From positions 8,115,169 to 8,179,168 of the forward strand of contig CAIIXF020000010.1 in NCBI GenBank assembly GCA_903813345.2: a stretch of 64,000 nucleotides of DNA. Reading direction: 5' to 3'. Below the pieces are notes generated by a model. The model worked only from the letters and a program-made list of their open reading frames with translations. It searched no databases and was not told the origin of the DNA. Of this stretch, positions 44,842 through 56,500 are shown piece after piece. The stretch is from Owenia fusiformis (Eukaryota > Annelida > Polychaeta > Sabellida > Oweniidae). Positions within the stretch are counted from its first letter, which is position 1. Each line of letters starts with the position of its first letter. The translations under genes and the position numbers were made by a program.

Positions 44842-47800
44842 GTTCACCAGGAGTTGGATGGCCTCATGACCTACTGCTTGTTTTAGTGAATCTGGAAAAC
44901 AACCAATTGAAACGTCAAGGAGAAGAGCTATTAGGAGATTGTCAATGTTTAACTGCAATGTTTAAAAAAACTAGAGTTTCTCTGAATAGTAATTTCAATT
45001 ATGATGCTATATATACATTTACACCCCCTCACATAATAGGGAGTAAAAACAGCAACGGCATACATTTTGTGATGATAATGTCATCTATATTTAGTATTGT
45101 ATAGGTCATGTAGACCTCCACTGTTTGATTTCTAGCAAAAAGATTGACTTTTGCACATTGGTGATTTGCACAAAATATAGTGAATGTTTTTGAGATAAAA
45201 TATATGTATTGTTTTTTATTAATTTTAATGATAGACAGAAAATGGGATTGCTAAGTACCACTGGTATGCATATGAGTTGCTGTTTCTCAGATTATACAAT
45301 TTACATTCCTTTAAGCAGCCAATTTGATAGTTTTGATGAATCCATTTTCAATTATGATGGTATATACCTGTATACATTTGGACCCCCCTCACTTAGTTGG
45401 GAGTAAGGGGATTGAACCCTTGGCAAATTACACCTCTTACCTGTCAGGAAGACTCCCTTCAGTGCCTCTAAAAGAGATCCATTGATATAATCCCTCCAGA
45501 AAGCATCCAGATATGTCAATTCTGAGAATTTAATGTCACAAATTATTGAACCAAGATCTCTGGATTTTAGTATTGTGTTGGCTTGCATAAATTTTTCAAA
45601 TTGTCTATCGAGGGCATCTGGTTTGTTTGAGAAGATGTTGCCCTCAAGAGCGTTCTCATGGTTACAGTATTCAGCCCGGACACGAAGTCGAATATCTACA
45701 AAAAAAAAATTTTTCAACTAAGTAAATAAAGTTGATTTCATGTTAAAAAACCTACAAATTAATACAATCCATTATTCACAGACAAATTTGGAAGAAGATG
45801 TTTTAGTTAAAATATGATTTGCATGAGAGCCAAGAGATGGTGTCAAAATGTGAAGTTTCTTTTTTTTTAGTGAATCTTACAATGGGTTCAAACTCTTCCA
45901 TCTTTATTTCAGCTTATAAATGATTACTTTTACTTTAAATACCCCATTAATGAAATATTGATATATTGAGCTTACCACATGTCTGTTTCCGTTTTGGTAT
46001 GGTGCAATATGGTTTTGAATCCTTGGCAAGTTCTAATTTTTTCTTGATTCTATTTTCACGTTCAGTTCTTGACTTAGTACGTCGCAATCTTTTAGAAATC
46101 GGGGGTGACATATCAAGTCTTTCAGATGTACCTGGAGAACCATAAGAACTACTGCCTGGTAAACTATGTCCTTTTGTACTATCACTAGACGAAGCATGAC
46201 CACTTGTACTATTGCTAAGTGATGCATCACTACTAGTACTATTGCTGGATGAAGCATGACCATTCGTACAATTGCTTGGTGAAGTTGTACCACTAACACT
46301 ATTGGTTGGTGATGTGTGATCACTAGCACTGTTGAGACTTTTTGCATTGTTGTGAGGTGAACCATGTCCATACACGCCACTATTTGGTGGGTGGGTATAT
46401 ACAGGAGCATCAGCATGCTTCCTCTTTAATCCACGTTTCAGTGGGGTTTTGTTTTTTAGATTTTTATCTTTGATTGTCTGTTGGATATGATCTTCTTTAT
46501 TTGCCATCTGTTCAAGGTACTGGTCAACAGGATCTCTTTTTACTGCAATAAATTAGAATATATAGTTAATAAATAGGTTTTATATCGAGATTATCTCAGT
46601 TTAACTGTGTTATCTGTATGATAATAACCAGTAACATATATTCTGATATAAAAGAGATTCAAAAATGTTTGTCAGATGCATTTCAGAATGATAATCAACT
46701 TTTAATGTCATGCATCACTCAAAATCATCAGATAAATCCAACTGTCTTAGTATTTATAATATCATTTATTGTATGATACAGGAAACTCATTTTGGTATCA
46801 TATTCCACTGCAATTTTACCTGTCTGTGTCAAAATACAACAAACTTAATCAGAAATCATCATTCCTATTTTTCAAGAATAAATCTAAATAGTCACACAAT
46901 GTCAAAGTTATATCATTTTTTATTTAGTTATTCATTATCATAATCATTTAGCATTACAGTGTTGGCACTCGATACCCATAAAAGGGTATATCAGTGCTAA
47001 AATCAAAAGTTGAACATCATAAAAATATATTACAATTTATATGTGACATATGTGACATGTGACATAGACAAATCAATCAACAGCATTCACAAGTTTTTTT
47101 TGCCATGCCCATTTACAAAAGGCGGGTAAGTGCCCAATCACTTGTCTACCTTAGATTAATAGAATTCTACAATTGCTGTCATCTTTACATCGGCCTGAAA
47201 CCAATGAAACAAATGCAACAGTTACAATTTGCAACTGCTCATGAGCCCTCAATTATGTTAGATCTTACTTGAGTCTCTAGCTTACAGCTAGATGTGACTT
47301 CATTGATTTCGTATGTAATATAGAAAAATTTAAAAGTGTCACATGCACCTAGAACTCCGATTTAATAATTCTTATAAATATTAATAAGAATATTTAATTA
47401 TATTTAAGTTGAATGAAGTGTTGCTTGTCTGGATTAAGATTTATACATATCACTCAGCTAAAAAATGGAGGCCATTTTGAATTGAAATTCCACTTAGCTA
47501 AATCAAGGAGGATTGGCTCCCAGAGTGCAACATCGATATTCTGTCCCATATATGAGCATGTCGTGATACAAAATTCGAATTCAAGCATCCGCCATTTTGT
47601 TCACTTCAACATTTGAATCGTGAATTTTGATCTTATTTCCTCACGAAAAATTCCAAAACTCACAAGAAATGATCGAGATATTAGTTCGAATCTTTTGGAC
47701 CGTTTATTTTGAATTTATAGTCGGTTATAATTTCCGAAAATAACGGCATTTCGACGTTTTCATTGTTGGAAAATATCGAGTGTCGATCCTGGGAGCCAAT

Positions 47801-48490
47801 CCTCCTTGTAGCTAAATTAAGGTCTCGGGGTAGTTATCAGAAATTTACACCAAACAGGAAATGAAAAAACCATGTGGATTTCAGAATTTTTTGAAGTAAG
47901 ACAACAGAGTTCTGCTTTGATCTTCAGTCAGTTGTACTACTCCCAACCATATATCATTTATATGGCCAGGATCACAATGGTCATGGTCAGAACGACCCTA
48001 ATACCATGCTGCAATAGCTTTTTCAGCCCTCTGAAAATGTGACTGAAAAAAAGTTAAAAGTTAGCGTTTCGGAAATGTCCTGAACAGAATATTTTGAATT
48101 TTTCAGAAAATGTGCCCAACATATTGCTTTGAATGATAGGGGCTTTGAAAATCTTTTATTCTTTTTATGACTACAATTTTTGTTTCAGACAATTTTTCTA
48201 ATTTTCAAAGCTCCTATTACAATGTATTTTATTAAAAGCAATATATTGGACAGATTTTCTGAAAAATTAAAATATTCTGTTCAGTGACCTTCTCAGGGCT
48301 GTCAACTTGGGACCACCTAATATGAGTGACTTACAAATGTTGGACACCGAAGTCCAAATATGAACACTTTTGTCCAAATTCTGAACACCTTTGGCCAACT
48401 TTTAAACACCTTTGGCCAAAGTTTGAGCACCTTTGCTAAACTTTTATCACCTCAAATTTTTCGCGCTCGCTACGCTCGCGGTTTCGTCAA

Positions 48491-48528
<38 letters not shown>

Positions 48529-49913
48529 AGGTACGAAAATTTCCAATGAACATGCGTGACATATACGGGATTCGCGTGACAAATCAGAACAAATTGCGTT
48601 CGTTTTTTTTCCGACGTTCGTATTTTTACCGTATCATAAACATATTTTGAAAAAAATTTTACAGAAACATATTTGCGTGACAATTACCAGGTAAAATGCG
48701 TATTTGCGTGACATTTTGTGTCACGCAAAAAAAACTGGCGTGACTTCAAATTCTTCAGCAAATGCGTGACAAATACGCAAATTGCGGGACGGTTGACAGG
48801 CCTGCCTTCTAGAAATGCTAACTTTTTTCAGTCACAATTTCAGAGGACTGCAAAAAGCTATTTCAGCATGGTATTAGGGTCATTTTGACCATGACCACTG
48901 TGATCATGGTCATGTAAATAATATATAGTAAACCTGATTGAAGGTTAAAGCAACACTCTGTTTCAAAAAATCCTAAAATCCACATGTTTTTTTCCATTTC
49001 ATTTGGTGTAAAATTCTGATAACTACCCCGAGACCTTTAGGTCAGGGTGCATATTCGGAATCTTGCTGCAACCCTCAATAGGGTCACATTTTATTTTTCA
49101 AATTGGAATCATCCCTTCCCTACAATGTCTACATCTCTCACTTTTGCACTAATGTACCTAGAAAAGAATGTAGAGAAGAATGTTTTGATAAAATGTATAA
49201 AAAACAAGAAAATTCAGTTTTTATACATTTACAAAACAAATCTTCCCACCAGTCTTTTCTAGGCACATAAGTGCATTCTTTGTACAAAACTGAAAGATGT
49301 AGACAATGTGGGGAAGGAGTGATTCCTGTTTGAAAAATAACATGTGATTCAATCGAGGAATGCAGCAAAATTGCGAATATTGCACCTTGGCTTAAAATAT
49401 ATATAACAATCGATTAGACGGGGATATGAGCTGATATTCTGCAAATGTATGCGTAAAGGTTTGTTTCATATAATTATGGCGTAACATCTGTGCGTGTGTC
49501 ACCACAATTTTCAAATACTGAATACCCGCTGCGCTGTAACAACCAATCAAAGCCAGAATTAGAGGACAATATCAATAAGCAGAACTTCAATTACAGAAAT
49601 AGAGAAAATCTAGAGATATACCTGTCTTGTGTTTTGACAATGACAAAAGATGTATGATGTCAAGTCGTCCTATCACACGTAATAACCTGGAAATTGTTCT
49701 AAAATTTGAGGAATCAATTTTTCCAACTTTTTCAAGGGCCAACAAAAAGCTGTATCCGTCGTTTATTTGGCAAACTACGTCCCATTTTAGCACCGTTTTG
49801 TAGAGGCTTTTTAGTGTAGAAACATCTTTTGAGTTTAATTGGTCTCCTAAACGTCTAAACATGCCGTGAAGTGACAAAATGTCACTTTCTTTCCTTTTTT
49901 CAGAAAGTGCCAT
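44782..49913 (-). CDS. DEDD: Death effector domain-containing protein (DEDD/DEDD2), 4 exons, 407 aa
   Basis: Nuclear/nucleolar DED protein implicated in caspase-8/10 and FADD-linked signalling and transcription in vertebrates. Exons in transcript order: 49913-49622, 46542-45976, 45695-45441, 44891-44782; all GT-AG, phase 1 at every junction, 1224 nt. The death effector domain is at about 12-97 (LHGMFRRLGDQLNSKDVSTL, FLLALEKVGKIDSSNFR). Basic, NLS-like stretches are KRGLKRKH (133-140) and KRLRRTK (248-254). The highly conserved C-terminal region runs from KQTCDIRLRVRAEYC (283-297) through ILKSRDLGSIICDIKFSELT and ends NVDEDDYVIGRKRLL. Human DEDD has 318 aa; the extra length lies in a Ser/Thr/Asn-rich linker with a 10-residue repeat (171-230). 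Whether it is DEDD or DEDD2 is probably moot, since those are a vertebrate pair. Confidence 0.95.
46145..46324 (-). repeat. 30-bp coding minisatellite in the DEDD linker
   Basis: Residues 171-230 consist of six units of ten residues with a pattern like S-G-H-A-S-S-S-N-S-T (units SDHTSPTNSV, SGTTSPSNCT, NGHASSSNST, SSDASLSNST, SGHASSSDST, KGHSLPGSSS). At DNA level the period is 30 bp, so unit gain or loss keeps the reading frame. Low-complexity and probably disordered. Confidence 0.85.
47821..49035. mobile_element. Foldback element in DEDD intron 1 carrying a nested insertion
   Basis: ggtctcggggtagttatcag (47821) returns as gataactaccccgagacc at 49018-49035. TTAA precedes it and TTTA follows, suggesting a TTAA target. 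The arms share 'cacatgg', 'aacagagttctgctttgatc / aggttaaagcaacactctg', 'gtgatcatggtcatg' and 'tcagaggactg' sections. The right arm is interrupted by the 48294-48804 element. Related sequence occurs in SNAPC3 intron 1. Confidence 0.72.
48294..48804. mobile_element. Nested element with a 46-nt G run
   Basis: Ends cagggctgtcaac (48294) and gttgacaggcctg (to 48804) are inverted, and CCTTCT flanks both sides (48288-48293, 48805-48810). The interior has repeated phrases ('gcgtgacaaat', 'cacctttggccaa') and an uninterrupted run of 46 G at 48492-48537. The run gives a poly-proline frame on the - strand that is not a gene. Confidence 0.72.
49040..49391. mobile_element. Foldback MITE, TTAA family, copy C (DEDD intron 1)
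   Basis: ggtcagggtgcatattcgga (49040) pairs with ..gcgaatattgcaccttggc (to 49391), with TTTA before and TTAA after. Same family as copies at 3062-3409 and 27631-28037. It lies immediately beside the foldback 47821-49035, sharing its TTTA junction. Confidence 0.75.
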
Positions 49914-50145
49914 ATTTCAACGACAGGTGCACGAGACTTTACGAGAACTAAGGGTTTCGTTCAGTGTAGCCTATTTCCGGATTGTGAAACTTTAAAAACT
50001 AACTTTATTTTTAGCCAAATCTCACGTTGTGGTGACCTTTGGACTGAGTTATCTTTATTGATAGATATTAAGTTTGTATCAAGCGTACGAGTGACAGTAC
50101 ATATTTAGTCTCTCCTTTTATATTATGCTAGGGAGTAGTCACATG
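49914..50145. promoter_or_regulatory. DEDD upstream region
   Basis: Should hold the DEDD 5' UTR and promoter on the - strand. No TATA box or other motif is convincing. Confidence 0.3.
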
Positions 50146-51202
50146 CTATCTATTGCAAGACTAACGCCTGGTGTAACCGTCGCCATGTTATTTGGTGTTT
50201 TTTAAGTAGCGCAAGGATCCTGCAGTGTTATTTTGTAAGCCTGGTATAACCCTGACAACGCTGTATTATATTGCAAGGTCTGTCATGACCGTGGTAATGT
50301 TGAAGCCCAGTATGACCGTGACAATGCTTGCAAAGCCTGCCATGACCTTGACAATGCTATGTTATATTGCCGTATATATTATATGACCGTCATAATGATT
50401 GAAAGGCCTGTCATGACCGTCAGAATGTTAAGGCCTGTCATGACCATGGTAAGGTTAAAGCCTGATATGACCGTGACAATATGCTATATTATATTGCAAG
50501 GCCTGTCATGACTGTGGTAATGTTAAAGCCTAATATGACCATGACAATGCTTATAAGGCCTGTCATGACCGTGGTAATGTTAAAGCCTGATATGACCGTT
50601 ACAATGCTTGCAAGGCCTGTCATGACCGTGACAATGCTATATGATATTGCAAGGCCTGTCATGACCGTGGTAATGTTAAGCCCCGTATGACCGTGACAAT
50701 AGTTGCAAGGCCTCTCATGACCGTGGTTGTATTTAAAGTCGCATGAGAACACTGTAATGACAATTTTTCTTCGTGTTTAACTACCTTAAATATGTAAATA
50801 AAGACTACTAAAAATGTGAATTAATTTCACAACGAAAACCTAATTTTTACTCATAAATAATTTGCGAACAAACTATATCTCTACTCTCATTCAAGGAGCT
50901 TCGATTTGAAAGCATATACTTCCTATAATGATCAATTAATAAGATTTATCCATAAAAAATACCAACAGCAACGGGTGAAACATGAAGGTCATTAATGTCA
51001 TATAAAGGTTGCGGTCGCGCCAGGCTTACACGATTACACTACCACGGTCATGGCAGGCATTTTAATATAACACAGCATTGTCGCGGTTATACTAGGCTTT
51101 CCCGATAACATTACCACGGTCATGGCAGGATCCTTGCGCTACTTAAAAAACACCGAATAACATGGTGACGGTTACGCCAGGCGTTAGTCTTGCAACAGAT
51201 AG
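50146..51202. mobile_element. Element with long inverted ends and internal 'cctgtcatgaccgtg' array
   Basis: ctatctattgcaagactaac (50146) is inverted at 51183-51202 (gttagtcttgcaacagatag). The arms continue through 'cgcctggtgtaaccgtcgcc', 'taagtagcgcaaggatcctg'. Inside the left arm (50250-50740) an irregular tandem array alternates 'aaggcctgtcatgaccgtggtaatgtt' type and 'aagcctgatatgaccgtgacaatgc' type units. ggagtagtc lies outside both ends (50131-50139, 51210-51218) and may be a target duplication. Confidence 0.65.
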
Positions 51203-51945
51203 GGTCTCGGAGTAGTCTTGTAAGAAAAAGTAGGTCTACGGCCCATTTCACTGTTTTATTCACATGCAATCTATTCTAAGACGGGTGTCGACTTTTGGCT
51301 TGCAACCGAAGATACCCCAAGAAAAGCCAGAGATTGCTGAAGATTTTCTTTGCAAACGAAGTTGGCCGAAGGTACCACAAATGTGAAGAGGACGTCTCTA
51401 ATTGGTCAAAAAGAGAGACTCGGCATTCTCCGTCAGATTGAACGGCAAAATTCGGTTTTATGGCTTACCTTCGGTTGTATGGCTTACCTTTGGCTGCATG
51501 GCCCAACCTCGATTGAATGGAAAAGATGCTGTCCCATTGTAAGACTCATGCCTGGCACAACTGTTATTAAGAGGAGGGAAAGCCCCAGAGCTTTAGCGAT
51601 GACTGACATAATACATCTCTTGCGTACCTACTTCGTTTGCGCAAATTCTCACGAGTTAATTTTCGAACATAGTGCGTCGTCGTGATGTTTTAACCGATGT
51701 AAACATATTCCTCACATATTTCGTTATCATGATGTGAAAAACCAAGCTATGATATTGGTTAATATGCCAGGAATCAACATAAAATTATTCAAAGCGTTAT
51801 TAGTAAATTTTGATTCCGCCATTTTGTTTATCGATTTAGACCAATCAGAGGTGTATGTCATCTCAATACAGGTTTACATTTATAAGCGTATGTCATCTTT
51901 GAACTCTGGGGTTAATCCCCCTCTTACTGTTATTATGGGTTTTTT
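51203..51945. other. Intergenic spacer between two related elements
   Basis: No gene recognised. An open stretch at 51350-51685 has no family motif; short direct repeats (ggcttaccttcggttgtat / ggcttacctttggctgcat, 51459-51502) and 'cgaag' phrases suggest repeat DNA. Confidence 0.4.
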
Positions 51946-52802
51946 AAGTTTTGCAAGGATCCTGCCATGACCATGGTAGTGTTATTGTGAAAGCCTGGCA
52001 TAACCGTGACAATGCTATATATTATTGCAAGGCCTGTCTGGACTGTGGTAATGTTAAAGCCTGATATGAACGTGACAATGCTATATTATATTGCAAGGCC
52101 TGTCATGACTGGTAATGTTAAAGCCTGATGTGACAGTGCTATATTTTAGTAGCATGAGAATACCGTAATGAAACATGTCATCATTCAACTACCTTAAATA
52201 TTTAAATGTAGACTACTATACATGTACATGGTAGATTATATCCTATTTAGTCTGAATATATTCAGACTATAAGCCACCTATGTTAAAGTGTGGTAATTCA
52301 AAATATTTCTTCACATCCTATGTTTAAGTGTGGTAATTCAAAATATTCTTCACATAGGAAGTGCTATCGAAAATGGCTTATTGGGTAAAATTAATTTGCA
52401 CATTTGTTATTTTAACTAGCTTTATTTCCACTTGACAATATGCTGTGTTACTTTTTATTGCATTAATTGTACCTTACTACTTAATTGAATTTTTGTAATG
52501 TTTATTTTATGGAAGAAGTTCCTCTAATTGATAATTTTGTGCAAAAAATTTCACTGCAATTTCCACAGGACAGTAGTACATCATAACAGACTAACGTCTA
52601 GTCAGTCTGTTGGATACATACTAATGTATATGGTACCATCGGCTTTCTCACATACGTTGATACATAAAATTTTAGATTCATTTAACTCATAATTCATTTC
52701 CGCAAACTATAATTCTAATCTCATTCAAGAATGTGAACATTGTCACGGTCATATCAGGCTTTAACATTACCACGGTTATGATAGGCCTTGCAATACAGTA
52801 TA
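51946..52802. mobile_element. Second, smaller relative of the 50146-51202 element
   Basis: Left part 51946-52145 repeats tttgcaaggatcctgccatg, 'aatgttaaagcctgatatga' and 'ttgcaaggcctgtcatgac'. Right part 52738-52800 is the inverted form (tgtcacggtcatatcaggct, tatgataggccttgcaata). The internal marker 'gcatgagaa(c/t)ac(t/c)gtaatga..ctaccttaaatat' is shared with 50738-50800. Shorter and more decayed. Confidence 0.55.
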
Positions 52803-53523
52803 GCAAGAAAAATTGATTTGTCTGCTCCAGGATCGGAAAGAAGGAAGTGCTTCTTACATCAACATCAACAAAAGTTCAATCCTCAAACATGTAAATGAGA
52901 TGATAATTTATGACAAAGTTTATACAACTCAGTGTTATATCACTTTCATAACATACTTGATTTTGTCTTGAATGAATATATACAGTACATGTATAGGACC
53001 TATAAATAACCCTATACTATAGGTTTGCCTTGGAACCTTCAGAATTTCAGATGCTCCATTTCTCCTTAATTAGGATCATTAATGTTACGTCTTGTTTTAT
53101 ATTTTCCTCTGCGAGCATCTAAAACTAGTTGTAATACTGTTTACTACATATACACCGACTTAATTAGACTTTAGCATGTCGCGATTATAACAGTGGAGTC
53201 GAAATGATTATTTGAGACCCTCAAATGATAGCAATTGCGGCTCATTTATTTAGATTATTTTTTTGCATATAAAACAACTAAAACAAGTCAACTTTTAAAC
53301 ATTTCTATATTATATTCTTTGATTTTGTTTCATTCCAGTTCACTATATCAAGTTGGCAAGCATTCTTCACAGAAAAAAATTAATTCCTAAAATATCTGAA
53401 CATGAGAAGGCAGTTCCGAACATCCATTCTCGAAGGTAAAATCGGACAGTTTGGACAATAATTCCGCTCTGTGTCAGCCCCAGTTGACTTGTGATATATT
53501 TCTGCAGTCTAGACCCTCATACG
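52803..53523. other. Upstream of the ankyrin-repeat gene
   Basis: No gene recognised. A possible acceptor (tttctgcag) at 53501-53507 precedes the first recognised exon, so transcription may begin further left. Confidence 0.35.
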
Positions 53524-56500
53524 ATGGCCTCATGTGACAGTTCAGAGGATGACCTAGAAGTAGCATCTGTTTTGTCTAAAGGTAATGTAAAACCTTCTGC
53601 AAAAGTCCAGTTAACTTTTAAATGAACTATTGGGTTCATTGGTTCATTTGATTGGTTGATTAAGGTGAGTTCATATAATACCACAGTCAGTAGTCTCATC
53701 AGCTATATCCCATTGTCCAAACAATTTCCTTAAAAAATCTCTAAAATAACTTTTAGTTAACATGCTTACTTAAATATGCATATATTTGTCTTTCAGGGAA
53801 GTATGGTTTCTACAGAGGGTGTCAATCACCTGGGAGATCGCCCAGAAGTCTGAGCTCCAATAAACACAGCTCCCCCAGGGTAATTAATTTCAATGTTCAG
53901 CTTAGATCATACTACAAGTACAGTATTTTGTCTAGTCTGTTACAATTGGCAGGTGGTGTAACTTTACATATAATGCCTTGTCTGTACATCTTGATTCACA
54001 AGGTTCCGATTGTTCCTACATTACCTTGATAAATCTGCCCGATTTAACTGACCGCTGTGTAAATAAACCCCAGCTGAGTTCACTCTCAATATTGCTCCTC
54101 CTGGCAGTTGCCCACAGAGTTTTGTGAGATGCCACAAAACTAATCCGCCAATCAACGATTCGATATTTATTTTGTCCGTATAGACATTTTCAATATTTTG
54201 TCATGTGACGAAGCAGAAACGCGAATAGTAACAGAGCGTTCTGATTGGGTCCATGGACTTAACACCAGGCCATGAACCATTTCATATGAATGGGAGATAC
54301 AAATTGACTTTTTATGCCACAGGGTCTCTAGAACCAGTGGAAAGCGACAATGTTGTCTTTAGTCGGTGAAAAATGCAGTTTTTTTTTATGTTTGACTCTC
54401 AAGAATTATTTCAATTAATACTATTCACGTTTCTTCCAGACTAGACTACCACTTGCATTAACACTTTTGAATTGATGAAAGTTATTTGGATAATTTGACC
54501 TCCGTGTTTAAACATGGTTCTTGAAAGCCCATGGTTTTAATAACTGTCACTTAGGGCCATTATTAACAATTTTTGAAATTATAGAGTCATTTATATAATA
54601 TGGCCTCCATCATGCTTTAAGGCCCATTATGTGCTGTTTATTTCCTAACAGACACATAATGTATGCTATTACTCATTATACTGAGCCAATTGGAGAGTTA
54701 TTTATAAAGTGCAGAAGTCATTCAACTGATTTTCCACAATGAAAATAATAATAGGCAACAGCTGATGGGGATTGGAAAATGCAGCTATAAGCTGCTATAT
54801 ACATAGTTAGTCCTTGGGGGATTGTCATCTTTAAGAGGTTCTGTTGTTAGACTTGTTACATTATAGTGTTGTTAAGTAGAATTTAAAAGGTGTAAAAAGA
54901 TCGATGGGAATTGAATGCATAAACACAATTTATGCGAAAACATAACATTGTTTTGTATTATTGGTCATGGGCATTAAATGAAGAAATGGTTCTGCTCTAT
55001 TCAGAAATCAAGTTCAAACTTTCAAAGCAAATATAGATTGAAGATTAATTAAGGATTCCTTTTATTTATTGAATGTGAATGAGTCATATCATATCGTTAT
55101 GTTTCATCCCTGATCACTTATTGCTTTAAAATGCTATTGAATAATAATGTTACATGAGACAATATAATACCACAATGAACTAATACAAAGATTTACTACC
55201 AAAGCTGTTTCATACAGGACAAAATCATTTCTTAAAGCATGTGACTCAAAAACACCAATAATTGAATTTTTTAATGAACTTATTTATCTTATTTTCTATT
55301 TTTCAGTGTTCATCGACTATTCTTACTAATGTTCACCGTGGGAATACAAGGACAGTGTCTCCTAAGTCAAATGGTATGTTAATACATTACAATGTACAGT
55401 GTATATTATTTGTAGGAATATACATAAGTTTAATTGAAATTCAAATAAATAATGTCAATTGAATGATTGTTCATGGCTGTATATGCGTATGTATATATAG
55501 CTTTTCATCAATAGGTGGCGATATAAGGCAATTTGATCAGGATGAAGCTTGGACAAAGTCCCCTTCTGTTTATTAGGATCTGTTTATATCTCATAAGAAT
55601 ATATTGGTTGAAAGTTGTTAAAAATAGATTTTTAATCCTTTTAAGGGGTACAGTACTATGCATTGTTATTATTAATACATTGTTATTGGGCAATTGGACA
55701 AATGTTACATATCCTTTACTTGTTTGCTTTAATTTCTTTTGTAAAAGTTTGAAATGAAATGGATTTTTGTTTTCTTCCAGCCCCATTCTTATGATTTTTG
55801 AGAGTACTGAAATGATTATTTTCTTACATATGCATATGAAATGATTTTTTTCTTACATATTCATTTCAGATATGATATCTTGTAACAGAGGAATCAAAGC
55901 AATCAAATATTCCATTTGTAGTTTTTGTTCAATAGCCAAACAATTATTTACCCCTAGAAATGTAGATTTTGGGGTCAAAAACCCAATTTTGACATCTTTT
56001 GCATCATTTGCAGTGTGTAAGGCCTGTATTAAGATTCAAATAATATATTCACAGGAGAATTTGTCCCTGTTTGAACAATGGTTCTCAGATTGCCACATAA
56101 CAATTGATTGTTAGTACAAGAGATTGCTCGAGTGATTAAGTATGTTTTTCTGCAAAATGTCCCTGGGTTAAATTCCCAGGAACAAACATTGTACATTGCA
56201 TTTTCAAGAATGAGCCTCAGGTCACTTACTGAGTATGCTAGTGTTATTAAACAAATCTTCCGTCTGAATTTGTTTACTTGAAAAACAAATCATTAATTTG
56301 GATTTTTAGCAAAATCCATTTTACTGTCATAGCATTCATTATTCAAAGCTGAAACAATAATGTAATAATATTACTATTTTTTAAAGCTTATGAGAAAAAT
56401 AGCAACATTGACTTAAGTGTTATTTCTTCGGAAGAGTCCATTTAAAAAGGGGTAAATGTTTATAAACATGCCATCAGGTTTACATACAGTACAAGAATAA

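Noticed and set aside
45380-45440. tRNA-like B box (gggttcaatcccc, - strand) near the DEDD exon 3 donor
   Set aside because: The upstream half would be conserved DEDD coding sequence and the span is too short for a tRNA; judged coincidental.
48447-48683. Open frame on the - strand with a proline run
   Set aside because: It is the translation of the 46-nt G run within a transposon; no family motif.
50280-50740. Regularly spaced repeats resembling a CRISPR array
   Set aside because: Units vary in length and sequence, there are no unique spacers or cas genes, and the DNA is animal; it is a tandem array within a transposon-like element.
51350-51685. 111-codon open frame
   Set aside because: Contains internal direct repeats, no domain recognised, no splice partners; treated as repeat DNA.
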